A DNA stretch of 63,838 nucleotides from Flavobacterium panacis. GTDB taxonomy: Bacteria > Bacteroidota > Bacteroidia > Flavobacteriales > Flavobacteriaceae. Where the stretch lies: NCBI RefSeq assembly GCF_024649945.1, contig NZ_JANKMS010000019.1, forward strand, positions 1-63,838, in the 5' to 3' direction. Below, one piece after another: positions 48,575 to 57,512 of this stretch. The notes beneath the pieces are model-generated. The model ran no database searches. It saw only the letters and a program-made list of their open reading frames with translations, and was not told where the DNA came from. Both the position numbers and the translations under genes were made by a program. Each line of letters begins with the position of its first letter. Position 1 is the stretch's first letter.

Positions 48575-50200
48575 TTAACCTAAGAAAGGGTATCTGTAAT
48601 CTTCTGGAGTTACAAATGTTTCTTTAATAGTTCTTGGAGAAGCCCAACGTAATAAGTTCAATGCAGAACCTGCTTTATCGTTAGTTCCAGAAGCTCTTGC
48701 TCCACCAAATGGCTGCATTCCTACAACAGCTCCTGTTGGTTTATCATTGATATAGAAGTTACCAGCTGAGTTTTGTAATTTAGTTGTAGCGACTTCAATA
48801 GCATAACGATCTTGGCTGAAAACAGCTCCTGTTAAAGCATACTCAGAAGTAGTGTCAACTAATTCAAGAGTTTCTTCCCATTTTGCATCTTCATAAACAT
48901 AGATAGTGATAACTGGTCCGAACAACTCAGTTTCCATTGTTGTGTATTTAGGGTTTGTAGTTACAATAACTGTAGGCTCAACAAAGTATCCAACCGATTT
49001 ATCATAATTTCCTCCAACGATGATTTCAGCGTCAGCATCTTTTTTAGCCTGGTCTATATAACTAGCTAATTTGTCAAAAGAACCTTCGTGAATAACTGCT
49101 GTAATAAAGTTTCCAAAATCTTCTGGAGAACCCATTTTCATAGATTTTACATCTGTAATTAATTGTTCTTTTACAGCTGGCCATAAACTTTGTGGAATAT
49201 AAGCTCTAGAAGCTGCAGAACATTTTTGTCCTTGGAATTCAAATGCTCCACGAGTAATTCCCGTAACTACTTGTTTTACGTTTGCGCTTGGGTGAGCAAT
49301 GATAAAATCTTTACCTCCAGTTTCACCAACGATTCTTGGATATGTTTTGTAATTGTGAATGTTTGCTCCAATTTTAGCCCAGATATCTTTAAATACATGA
49401 GTTGATCCTGTAAAGTGAACACCAGCAAAATCACGGCTTGCTAAAACAGTATCTGTAATCATTAAAGCATCTCCAAAAACTACGTTGATAACGCCGTCTG
49501 GAACTCCAGCTTCTTTGAAAACATCTAAAATGATTTTTGTAGAAAATACTTGGCTGTCACTTGGTTTCCAAACCACAACGTTACCCATCATAGCAGCACT
49601 TGCAGGAAGGTTTGCAGCGATAGCAGTAAAGTTGAAAGGAGTAATGGCGTAAACAAAACCTTCTAATGGTCTGTACTCTACACGGTTCCAAACAGTAGAA
49701 TCTGATTTTGGCTGATCGTTGTAGATTTGAGTCATAAACTCAACATTGTAACGTAAAAAGTCGATTAATTCGCAAGAAGCATCGATTTCTGCTTGGTGAA
49801 TATTTTTAGATTGACCAATCATTGTAGCAGCGTTGATACGTGCTCTGTATGGTCCTGCAATTAGTTCTGCAGCTTTTAAGAAAATTGCAGCACGTTGTTC
49901 CCATGCCATGTTTGCCCATGCTTTTCTTGCTTCAAGTGCATTTGCAATCGCTTTTTCAATATGTTGTTTTTCCGCTAAATGGTATTTTCCAACGATGTGT
50001 TTGTGATCGTGCGGCGCTGTAATGTTTCTTGTGTTTCCAGTTCTGATTTCTTCGTTTCCAATATGTAAAGGAACGTCAATTTGAGAATTCCACATCGTAG
50101 TGTAAGCCGCTTGAACAGCTGCTCTTTCTGGTGAGTTCGGTGCGTAGCTTTTTACAGGCTCGTTTACCGCTTTAGGTACATGAAAAAATCCTTTAAGCAT
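48575..50200 (-). CDS. pruA: L-glutamate gamma-semialdehyde dehydrogenase
   Basis: It oxidises glutamate semialdehyde/P5C to glutamate in proline catabolism. The 541-residue monofunctional form is the one usual in Bacteroidota and eukaryotes. Motifs: VYAITPFNFTAIAANLPASAAMMGNVVVWKPSDSQ (about 181-215), NAD-contact GVHFTGSTHVFKDI, the general base glutamate in IVGETGGKDF (about 288-297), the catalytic cysteine in FQGQKCSAASRAYIP (about 321-335), and TELFGPVITIYVY. A possible -7 box TACTTTTG (50281-50274, minus) lies about 75 bp upstream. Single-gene unit. Confidence 0.96.
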   Translation of the reverse strand: MLKGFFHVPKAVNEPVKSYAPNSPERAAVQAAYTTMWNSQIDVPLHIGNEEIRTGNTRNITAPHDHKHIVGKYHLAEKQHIEKAIANALEARKAWANMAWEQRAAIFLKAAELIAGPYRARINAATMIGQSKNIHQAEIDASCELIDFLRYNVEFMTQIYNDQPKSDSTVWNRVEYRPLEGFVYAITPFNFTAIAANLPASAAMMGNVVVWKPSDSQVFSTKIILDVFKEAGVPDGVINVVFGDALMITDTVLASRDFAGVHFTGSTHVFKDIWAKIGANIHNYKTYPRIVGETGGKDFIIAHPSANVKQVVTGITRGAFEFQGQKCSAASRAYIPQSLWPAVKEQLITDVKSMKMGSPEDFGNFITAVIHEGSFDKLASYIDQAKKDADAEIIVGGNYDKSVGYFVEPTVIVTTNPKYTTMETELFGPVITIYVYEDAKWEETLELVDTTSEYALTGAVFSQDRYAIEVATTKLQNSAGNFYINDKPTGAVVGMQPFGGARASGTNDKAGSALNLLRWASPRTIKETFVTPEDYRYPFLG

Positions 50201-50355
50201 GTTATTTAAAATTAGATTATTAGATAATTTACTGTTAGACGATTTGATTTGTTACGAATAATCTAACGCTGCACAAAAGTACAAAGGATAAATTAATAAA
50301 TTGATAATTTTATGATTAAGATAACGATAAAAGCAATCGTTGTAAAAGGACCTCT

Positions 50356-50742
50356 TTAATTTAAAGCAAAAGGAGCGCACATTCTAAAAGTAGGAACTAT
50401 AACTTTGAATGTTTTCGTGGTAGTAAAATTGATCATATTAAAATGACCTTTCATTGCTCCATAAGGAGATGATAATAAACAGCCAGAACTGTAAGTGTGA
50501 TTTTCACCAGGTTTTAAAACTGGTTTTTTACCAATTACACCTTCGCCATCTACGACTTCTAAATCATTTAATGAATCAAAAATTTCCCAGTGACGTGAAG
50601 TTAATTGCACTGAATCTTTACTGTGGTTTTCGATTGTAACTACGTAACTAAAAGCAAAATGAATCTTGTAGTTCTTGAAGTAAGTACCTTCAAAACTAGT
50701 CAAAACAGATATTTTTATGCCTCGTGTAATCTGAGAAACCAT
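50356..50742 (-). CDS. apaG: ApaG domain protein
   Basis: A 128-residue immunoglobulin-like protein matching ApaG over its whole length: TRGIKISVLTSFEGTYFKNYKIHFAFSYVVTIENHSKDSVQLTSRHWEIFDSLNDLEVVDGEGVIGKKPVLKPGENHTYSSGCLLSSPYGAMKGHF. The family is named for Co/Mg resistance in E. coli and is related to F-box-associated domains. Its action is not known in molecular detail. A -7 box TAGCTTTG lies about 35 bp upstream (50783-50776, minus). It follows the T9SS plug gene at 79 bp. Confidence 0.93.
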   Translation of the reverse strand: MVSQITRGIKISVLTSFEGTYFKNYKIHFAFSYVVTIENHSKDSVQLTSRHWEIFDSLNDLEVVDGEGVIGKKPVLKPGENHTYSSGCLLSSPYGAMKGHFNMINFTTTKTFKVIVPTFRMCAPFALN

Positions 50743-50821
50743 ACTAACGCAGTATATATGTGTGTGTTATAGTGGCAAAGCTACGAAAAAAAATCATTTA
50801 ATCTAGAACCTTAACATTGTT

Positions 50822-52081
50822 TTAATTGACTATATTGATAGAGTTTGCATTTCCCTTACCAATAACGCGCTGATAACGATCGGTTGCCTCTTTGTAATAC
50901 ACCAAAATTGTATATTCGTTTTCAGTCTGGTAGAAGTTACCATCAATAGCATTTTCGTAATCAATATTTCCTTTTTTATCAGCTACAGTGTACTGGAAAT
51001 TCGTAAATCCCTGTTTGATCATAATCGCTTTTTCAAAAACTCCTTTGTCTGTATTATAATCCATTTTGTATTCTGGAGCTAGACTGTAGTTGTTGAACAT
51101 TCCAGTAATGTAAATGTCTTTATTTAACCTGAAAGCTGGAGCAGAAAGTGTAAAATAAACCCAAGCATAATCTGCTTCAATATCATTATTAGAACCATTG
51201 ATATTCTTAACAACGAAGTTTCCGTTTACGTCTTCATAATTCGTATAAATCTGATTTCCTCTGGCTGCATTGGTGTACAAATAGGCATTATAGATATCAC
51301 TATTCGAGCCTATTTTGGCAACATTATTATTGGCTGCGCGAATGTCTTTGTTTTCAAAATATAAAAATTCATTACCACCCCAGAATTGCGTTTCTTTATC
51401 ATATTTATAAACCATTTGATTGCCTATGGTATATTGAGGAACGATGTTTTTAATAGCAGTATTGAAATTTCCGTTTTGAAGAAGAAGCACTTTTAGATTT
51501 TGTAATGGTGTTTGAAAAACAATATCATTTGACAAAACCGCGAAATCAAGATTTTGTTTGTATTCAATATTGCTAAGGTTTCGGCTTCTTTTCACCTGTG
51601 CTGTTACAGTTGATTGGTTTTCGTATAAAATAAACTTTCTCGAAAGGACCAACTCTCGATCTTCATTTAGAATTCGAAGCATATAATTTCCAGAAAGTTT
51701 CAATTGATTCGTAAATTGATTTGGAAATGCAAGTCTGTAATGCGAATAAATCTGCAACGTATTAAATGAATTAGAATAATCATTAATTCTTTGATTGTCT
51801 AAACCTCTAATGTAGTCTGTTTTCGGAATATCAGTTGGTCTCCAGTTATAATCGCAATGAAGGACTTCAAAATAATAATTAGCTTCGCTGCCAAATAAAT
51901 CGTCAAACTGAAATGCAAACGTAGAACCTAATTCGAAAATAGGAACCACATTACTTCCATTTTGAACAAATGAAACAGTTTTGATATTATAAGGAGGTTC
52001 AACTTCGTTTTGTACTTCTTGGGCCGTTATTAAATTGGCGAAGAAAATAAATAAAAGACTTTGATATAAAAATTTTGACAT
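50822..52081 (-). CDS. type IX secretion system plug protein (DUF5103)
   Basis: A 419-residue exported protein (signal peptide MSKFLYQSLLFIFFANLITAQ) of the family formerly called DUF5103. A member of this family was found as a plug of the T9SS SprA translocon in Flavobacterium structures. Motifs: LFGSEANYYFEVLHCDYNWRPTDIPKTDYIRGLDNQRINDYSNSFNTLQIYSHYRLAFPN (about 58-117), LSGNYMLRILNEDRELVLSRKFILYE, and AYVYFTLS/ITGMFNNYSLAPEYKMDYN toward the end. It agrees with the T9SS cargo gene at 14.7-16.9 kb. Confidence 0.9.
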   Translation of the reverse strand: MSKFLYQSLLFIFFANLITAQEVQNEVEPPYNIKTVSFVQNGSNVVPIFELGSTFAFQFDDLFGSEANYYFEVLHCDYNWRPTDIPKTDYIRGLDNQRINDYSNSFNTLQIYSHYRLAFPNQFTNQLKLSGNYMLRILNEDRELVLSRKFILYENQSTVTAQVKRSRNLSNIEYKQNLDFAVLSNDIVFQTPLQNLKVLLLQNGNFNTAIKNIVPQYTIGNQMVYKYDKETQFWGGNEFLYFENKDIRAANNNVAKIGSNSDIYNAYLYTNAARGNQIYTNYEDVNGNFVVKNINGSNNDIEADYAWVYFTLSAPAFRLNKDIYITGMFNNYSLAPEYKMDYNTDKGVFEKAIMIKQGFTNFQYTVADKKGNIDYENAIDGNFYQTENEYTILVYYKEATDRYQRVIGKGNANSINIVN

Positions 52082-52155
52082 CTTATAGTATTGTAAGATT
52101 GTAAATATAACAATTTTACAGAACGAAAAATAGACTCTTTTATTGGTTTAACGTA

Positions 52156-55062
52156 TTAAGAATTCAAAATGTACTCTAAGTTAGCTTCAATTTCATCATT
52201 AATATAACTTTCTTCTAAAAGAGAATCAGACAATAGTTTTTTGTTTTCCTGTAATTTGATGATTTTTTCCTCAACTGTATTTTTAGAAATAAATCGAATC
52301 ACATTAACTTTATTCATTTGTCCAATTCTGTGAGCACGACCAACTCCTTGTTTTTCTGCAAAAGGATTCCACCACGGATCTAAGAATAAAACATATGAAG
52401 CTTTAGTAATATTCAAGCCGACACCTCCCGCTTTCAGCGAAATGAAAAATAACAACGGATTTTCTTTTTCTTGAAACACTTTTACTTGTTGTTCTCTTTT
52501 GCTGGCAGGAGTTTCACCTGTAATTTCGCAATAGTCTATTTTATTTTCGTTACACCAATCTGTATAAAAACTTAAGTTGGTAACAAACGAGCTGAAAATG
52601 ATTACTTTCTGTTTTGCTTTTACCAAATTTTCAAGATAATTGGTAACGGCTATAAATTTTCCAGAATCAATTTCTGATTCCTGATCCACCATTTTCGGAT
52701 GATTACTCAGCTGGCGCAACTTCATCAAAGTATTAATAATACTGATTTTGTCTGGACCTGAACCATCTGTTTTTAATAAAAAATTACGTGCTTTAGATTT
52801 CTCTTTTTCGTATAATTTTTCCTGTTCAGGATCCATATCACAGTAATAAATCTGCTCCGTCAATTCTGGTAAATCTTTTAAAACCTGCTCTTTGGTTCGT
52901 CTTAAAATATAAGGCTGAACTAGATTTTTTAATTCTGATAAAACATTTTCATCTTGTCTTTTCTCGATTGGAGTTTTAAAATTATCCATGAAAAATTTAT
53001 AATTCCCCAAAATATCAGGATTTATAAACTGCATTTGAGACCATAAATCGTCAAGCGAATTTTCGATTGGTGTTCCACTTAACGCTATTTTATGTCCTGT
53101 GCTGATTTTATTTATGGCTTTGAAAATCTTAGAATCTTTATTTTTAATGTATTGACTTTCGTCCAAAATCAAATAACGGAAATCATATTTTTCTAAAATG
53201 GCAATATCGCGATGAATGATGCTGTAACTTGTAAAAATCAAATCGGTTGTATTGATTCTGCTTGCTAAAGATTTTCTGTCATTACCCACATATTGCATTT
53301 TCGAAAAATGAGGCGTAAATTTTCCAGCTTCATTGAACCAGTTGAATACCAATGAAGAAGGAAGAACGATTAAAGCTTTTAATGGTTCTCTTTCAATCGT
53401 AGTTTCGTTGGCAAACAAATCAAAATTGGTGGTTTTTGTTGTAAAGCCTAATTGTTCTTGCACAGAAACTAAAACCGATAAAGTCTGTAAAGTCTTTCCA
53501 AGTCCCATATCATCAGCCAGACACGCGCCCATATTTGAGTTAAAATGACCTAAAAGCCATTTTACACCATCAATTTGATATGGTCTTAAAGTCGCTTTGA
53601 TTAGTTCTGAACCTGTAAATTCTGCTTTATGAATTTGTTCTAAGTCATTATCAATTTCTGAAATTCCGTCCAATGCTGTAAAATTGCTTTTGCGTAAAAG
53701 TAATTCGCCATTCTCGACTTTGGCTAGTTTTGCCAAAGAGCCATACTTGCTGAACCATTCTAGCGGAATCAAGAAATAATTTCCGTCAGGCAATTGAAAA
53801 AGTCTTTCTTTGCTTTTTATGTTTGGAATAATTTCGCTGAAATTAATTTTATAATTACCAATCGTAATAATGATTTTAATGTCAAACCAATCTGCTTTTG
53901 TTTCTTTTGCAATCGAAATGGTATTGCTTTCAGTAATAATTTCTTTGCTTTCGACTTTTAGATTCTCAATTGTAAAGCCTAAACTTTTCAGTTGTTCTTT
54001 ATGATCAATAATAAATTGAATATTGAGAAAAGGATCGGGATTCTCAACTTCTGAATTTAATCCGTAGAATTCATTTTTGATTATAGTTAAACCTAGCTCA
54101 GCTAATTTGTCTGTATATAAAGTTTCGTCGGCACTTCTTTTAAACTGAATAATTTTAGGCTGATTGGCAATGCTAAAATCTACAAACGAATGTGTTTTTT
54201 TTGTTTTGGAAGCATCAAATAAATAACCATCATAATCAAAATAAAGATTGAGATAATAACAGTTTTTAAAAAAATCATGAACAGGCTGAATCGTACATGA
54301 CATAATTTTGTCACGATTTTCTACTTCAAAACCATTAGCTTCGATATCAATTTTTTTAGCTATTTCGGGAATAAAACTTTTAAAGTAATCATCGACTAAT
54401 TTTGATGGAATTTCGATTGATTTTTTCTTTAAAAAAGGCATTAATTTTTTAGCATTAAGCTCTTTTAATTGCCCTAGTTTTTTATTGATAATTAACCAGC
54501 CTGGTTCATCTAAAAGAATATCAGCTTTGCTTTCCATTGGTAAAAAAGCTTTTTTATTTTCTTTTAATGAAAGGGTATAGGTAATTCCTTCCGAATGTTT
54601 GTCGAATTGAATTTGGGGTTCAAAATAAAGCGGACTAACATCGACTCTTGAACGATAAAAATCTTTCTCAGGTCCAATATTTAGAGATAATGGAAACTGT
54701 TCTTGTACAATCAAATTGTAAAAAGAACCGAGATGGAATTTTAAATGCTGGCGAATTGCAAATTCAATTTTAGAATCTTTCTGCAAATCCGCAATAGTTT
54801 TAGCCGATTTGATTTTGGCACTGAATTTTTTAAAAATAAATTCAGGTTTTAATGATTCACAAGCAGTCAGAATCTTTTTGGTATTGGAATCTAAATTGTC
54901 AAAAGTAATTCCGAAGCTTTCTAAAACTCCAGTAGTTGCTTTTTTATTTAAATATTTAATTTCATCTGTATTCTCAACGATATAAGAGGTTGGGATAAAA
55001 GTGTTCAGATTTTTTTCAAAACTGATGTCGAAGCAAAATTGAAATGATTTTGTAGGTTCCAA
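52156..55062 (-). CDS. SNF2-family DEAD/DEAH helicase
   Basis: A 968-residue protein with a Swi2/Snf2 ATPase in the C-terminal half. Walker A is CLADDMGLGKT (about 518-528), motif II is DESQ in RYLILDESQYIKN, motif III is ALSGTPIENSLDDLWS, and motifs V-VI are LKAGGVGLNITKASYVLFLDPWWNPFAEKQGVGRAHRIGQ. The first 480 residues are an unannotated, probably beta-rich, domain typical of bacterial SNF2 proteins without a SWIM zinc finger. The start is a TTG at 55062 with a stop codon eight codons upstream and no nearby ATG. It translocates on duplex DNA; its target is unknown. Confidence 0.9.
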   Translation of the reverse strand: MEPTKSFQFCFDISFEKNLNTFIPTSYIVENTDEIKYLNKKATTGVLESFGITFDNLDSNTKKILTACESLKPEFIFKKFSAKIKSAKTIADLQKDSKIEFAIRQHLKFHLGSFYNLIVQEQFPLSLNIGPEKDFYRSRVDVSPLYFEPQIQFDKHSEGITYTLSLKENKKAFLPMESKADILLDEPGWLIINKKLGQLKELNAKKLMPFLKKKSIEIPSKLVDDYFKSFIPEIAKKIDIEANGFEVENRDKIMSCTIQPVHDFFKNCYYLNLYFDYDGYLFDASKTKKTHSFVDFSIANQPKIIQFKRSADETLYTDKLAELGLTIIKNEFYGLNSEVENPDPFLNIQFIIDHKEQLKSLGFTIENLKVESKEIITESNTISIAKETKADWFDIKIIITIGNYKINFSEIIPNIKSKERLFQLPDGNYFLIPLEWFSKYGSLAKLAKVENGELLLRKSNFTALDGISEIDNDLEQIHKAEFTGSELIKATLRPYQIDGVKWLLGHFNSNMGACLADDMGLGKTLQTLSVLVSVQEQLGFTTKTTNFDLFANETTIEREPLKALIVLPSSLVFNWFNEAGKFTPHFSKMQYVGNDRKSLASRINTTDLIFTSYSIIHRDIAILEKYDFRYLILDESQYIKNKDSKIFKAINKISTGHKIALSGTPIENSLDDLWSQMQFINPDILGNYKFFMDNFKTPIEKRQDENVLSELKNLVQPYILRRTKEQVLKDLPELTEQIYYCDMDPEQEKLYEKEKSKARNFLLKTDGSGPDKISIINTLMKLRQLSNHPKMVDQESEIDSGKFIAVTNYLENLVKAKQKVIIFSSFVTNLSFYTDWCNENKIDYCEITGETPASKREQQVKVFQEKENPLLFFISLKAGGVGLNITKASYVLFLDPWWNPFAEKQGVGRAHRIGQMNKVNVIRFISKNTVEEKIIKLQENKKLLSDSLLEESYINDEIEANLEYILNS

Positions 55063-55111
55063 GGGTGTAGGGATTTGGTTGGCTTATAATTTGGGATTGG
55101 GGGCAAAAAAT

Positions 55112-55150
55112 AAAGAGTTTTCAAAATATCAATAATTTGAAAACTCTTTT
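55112..55150. terminator. hairpin terminator between the methyltransferase and SNF2 genes
   Basis: AAAGAGTTTTCAAA / TTTGAAAACTCTTT (14-bp perfect stem, 11-nt loop) with a T-run on the plus strand and AT-rich tail on the minus strand. It follows the methyltransferase gene. Confidence 0.85.
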
Positions 55151-55156
55151 TAAATG

Positions 55157-55178
55157 AACTTATATCACTTATATGGTT
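55157..55178. repeat. 22-bp dispersed repeat, copy 2 of 3
   Basis: Identical to 99-120 and 58862-58883. Identity with the 58862 copy extends left over TTTTTAAATG, so these two share 32 bases. It lies between the methyltransferase stop codon and the terminator hairpin. Confidence 0.85.
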
Positions 55179-55190
55179 CAAAAAAACGGT

Positions 55191-55967
55191 TTAGTTTTCC
55201 TGTGGTTTAAAACAAAGCGGAATAATTTCGCCTTTTGCTAAACAATATTTTTCAACCAATTCAGGTGTAATTTTGTTGGTATAATCTTCTTCAATTACAA
55301 TAAAACCAATGCTTCTTAATTTGTCGAAATAATCGCGTCCGTAAATACGAACATGATCGTATTGTCCAAATATTCTAGCACGTTCTTTTTGATCTGTAAT
55401 GGAATCATCTGCGAAAGTAACTTCACGATTTAAATCTTGTGGAATTTGAAGAATTGCCATTCCGCCTGGTTTTAAAACACGAAACAACTCCTGCATTGCT
55501 TTTGTATCATCTGGAATATGTTCTAAAACGTGATTGCATAAAATCACATCGTATTCGTTGTCTTTAAAAGGAAGATTACAAATATCCGCTTTTACATCTG
55601 CCAAAGGCGAAAATAAATCGGTTGTAGTATAATCAAGATTTTTTTGCTTGCGGAATAATTTGTAAAAAGCTTGTTCTGGAGCAAAATGCAATACTTTTTT
55701 GGGTGCTGTAAAAAAATCAGTTTGATCATTTAAATACAACCAAAGCAAACGATGTCTTTCTAAAGAAAGTGTACTTGGTGAAAGTACATTGTTACGTTGT
55801 TTTCCGTATCCGTAAGGTAAAAACGACTTAAAGCTTTTTCCATCAATTGGATCTGTAAATTTATCTCCTCTTAGAGAGAAAGCTAAAATTGGACGTGCTA
55901 CATAACTCAAACGAATTAATAATGGACGCGGTATTGTATTTAAAACTAATTTGAAAAGTTTCTTCAT
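55191..55967 (-). CDS. class I SAM-dependent methyltransferase
   Basis: A 258-residue methyltransferase. An N-terminal basic segment (about 1-60) precedes the Rossmann core. Motif I is modified (KKVLHFAPEQAFYKLFRK, about 88-105, rather than a glycine-rich loop). Motif II ends with TTDLFSPLADVKADICNLPFKDNEYDVILCNHVLEHIPDDTKAMQELFRVLKPGGMAILQIP (about 114-175). The missing GxGxG loop is characteristic of this flavobacterial clade. The substrate is unknown; LPS or glycan methylation is one option. Confidence 0.88.
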   Translation of the reverse strand: MKKLFKLVLNTIPRPLLIRLSYVARPILAFSLRGDKFTDPIDGKSFKSFLPYGYGKQRNNVLSPSTLSLERHRLLWLYLNDQTDFFTAPKKVLHFAPEQAFYKLFRKQKNLDYTTTDLFSPLADVKADICNLPFKDNEYDVILCNHVLEHIPDDTKAMQELFRVLKPGGMAILQIPQDLNREVTFADDSITDQKERARIFGQYDHVRIYGRDYFDKLRSIGFIVIEEDYTNKITPELVEKYCLAKGEIIPLCFKPQEN

Positions 55968-56007
55968 GGGGTTGTTTCACAGAGTTACACTAAGAAGACA
56001 CAGAGTT

Positions 56008-56411
56008 TCACAGAGTGTTTATAAATCTTTTTATGTTGTTTTTTAAAATTTTTGAGTCAAAATTAATCAATAATCCCAAAGGATAATTTCCAAGTTTTAA
56101 ATAAGTCAATATTTGTGCAAAATGTACTTCAGTAAAAGCTTCAACAGTTTTTAATTCGATAACAATTTTGTTTTCTATTAATAAATCAATTCGATATCCG
56201 TGTTCTAGTTTTATATCTTATAAATTATCGGAAGTGCTTTTTGTTTTTCAACAATTAAACCAGAATTTACAAGTTCATAGTACAGACATTCTTGATAAGC
56301 TGACTCTAATAAACCTGGACCTAATTGTTTGTGAACTTCAATCGCTAAACCGATAATTTTATAAGAAATAGCATTTAGTTCATCTTCAGATATTTCATTT
56401 TCCAAATACAT
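56008..56411 (-). pseudogene. GxxExxY family gene, frameshifted
   Basis: From the ATG at 56411 the frame gives YLENEISEDELNAISYKIIG, then GLAIEVHKQLGPGLLESAY with the naming motif G-x-x-E-x-x-Y (GLLESAY), then VEKQKALPIIYKI and a stop at 56213. In the -1 frame the protein continues IKLEHGYRIDLLIENKIVIE, then LKTVEAFTEVHFAQILTYLK, LGNYPLGLLINFDSKILKNN and IKRFINTL, the normal end of the family, with a stop at 56010. One A lost from TATAAAG near 56217 (now TATAAG) explains the break. The family resembles PD-(D/E)XK nucleases in its D...E-x-K core (RIDLLIENKIVIELK), but function is unknown. The gene is bracketed by CACAGAG / CTTTGTGAA repeat words. Confidence 0.88.
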
Positions 56412-56482
56412 TTTCAAAGGGCATATAAATAAAATTTTGTGAACCTCGGCGTATATCTTTGTGAATCTTTGTGGAATAGCTC

Positions 56483-57301
56483 TTACAATACTAAAGGCAC
56501 TTGTCTAAACTCGTCTTCTTCATTGCTTTCGATTCCTAAAGCTTTGTAGATGTATTGGAAAGTCGATAATAATTCTGGTTTTCCATCGATTAAAGCTACA
56601 TCATGCTCAAAGTGTGCACTTGGTTTTCCGTCAGCAGTTAGAATTGTCCAGCCGTCTTTAAGTTGTTTGATGTTTTTTGTTCCCATGTTGATCATCGGTT
56701 CAATTGCTACCACCATTCCTTCAACAAAAAGTTTTCCTCTTCCTTTTTTACCATAATTTGGCATTTCAGGAGCTTCGTGCATTTTTTGCCCAACACCATG
56801 TCCAACCAATTCACGTACTACGCCGTAACCGTGCGCTTCAGTATATTTTTGAATCGCATTTCCAACATCTTCAACGCGATTTCCAGCTTTAAATTCTCTA
56901 ATTCCAACGTAAAGAGATTCCTTAGTAACTCTTAAAAGTTTTTTTACTTCTGGAGCAACTTCACCAATCTCAAAGCTATAAGCGTGATCTCCGTGGAAAC
57001 CATTTTTAAAAGCCCCGCAGTCAACCGAAATAACATCACCACTTTTTAGCGGAATATTATTAGGAATACCATGAACAACCTGAGCATTTGGGCTCATGCA
57101 AAGCGAATTAGGAAAATCGTACAATCCAAGGAAACTTGGAACAGCTCCGTGATCGCGAATAAATTCTTCGGCTAATTTGTCAAGATATAATGTAGTAACT
57201 CCTTCTTTGATTTCAGAAGCTATCATTCCTAATGTTTTTGATACGATTAAAGCACTTTCGCGCATTAATTCGATTTCTTCCCTAGTTTTTTGGATAATCA
57301 T
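56483..57301 (-). CDS. map: methionine aminopeptidase type I
   Basis: It removes the initiator methionine from new proteins. The protein is 272 residues. The metal ligands are in the right order: D in ISVDCGAF and D in GDHAYSFEIGEV, H in ELVGHGVG, E in VAIEPMINMG, and E in AHFEHDVAL. The substrate-binding MHEAPEMPNYG is also present. I chose the ATG at 57301: a longer frame begins with a TTG at 57325, but that TTG is the last part of the -7 promoter box TACTTTTG. The C-terminal 25 residues (GIESNEEDEFRQVPLVL) are the normal Bacteroidota tail. Confidence 0.96.
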   Translation of the reverse strand: MIIQKTREEIELMRESALIVSKTLGMIASEIKEGVTTLYLDKLAEEFIRDHGAVPSFLGLYDFPNSLCMSPNAQVVHGIPNNIPLKSGDVISVDCGAFKNGFHGDHAYSFEIGEVAPEVKKLLRVTKESLYVGIREFKAGNRVEDVGNAIQKYTEAHGYGVVRELVGHGVGQKMHEAPEMPNYGKKGRGKLFVEGMVVAIEPMINMGTKNIKQLKDGWTILTADGKPSAHFEHDVALIDGKPELLSTFQYIYKALGIESNEEDEFRQVPLVL

Positions 57302-57322
57302 ATTTTTCCCATTTTCAGTTCG

Positions 57323-57330
57323 CAAAAGTA
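57323..57330 (-). promoter_or_regulatory. -7 element of the map promoter
   Basis: TACTTTTG on the minus strand predicts transcription from about 57316, giving a leader of about 15 nt to the ATG at 57301. No clear -33 TTTG is present. Confidence 0.6.
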
Positions 57331-57361
57331 CAACTTTTCATGTGATTTTCATGCGATTTTT

Positions 57362-57449
57362 TTTGCCACGAATTTCACGAATTAACACGAATTAATATTT
57401 TAGAATGTAAAAAGAAAAAATTATTGCAATTCGTGTAATTCGTGGCAAA
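57362..57449. repeat. inverted repeat with GCCACGAATT arms
   Basis: The 22-bp arms (57362-57383 and 57428-57449) are complementary at 21 positions, starting TTTGCCACGAATTTCACG. It is the same family as 29263-29421 and 37081-37154, here between two divergent genes, so it is not a terminator at this site. Confidence 0.9.
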
Positions 57450-57512
57450 CCCTTTTTAAACTTAAGTTTTTCAGAAAAAAGCCTTAAATTAGTAGTAAAA
57501 ACCGTTGTAATC

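Noticed and set aside
50795..50810. Third copy of the YceI/pirin operator upstream of apaG
   Set aside because: Only a half-site (TTTAATCTAG) is present, and its distance to the -7 box differs by 9 bases, so it is likely chance.
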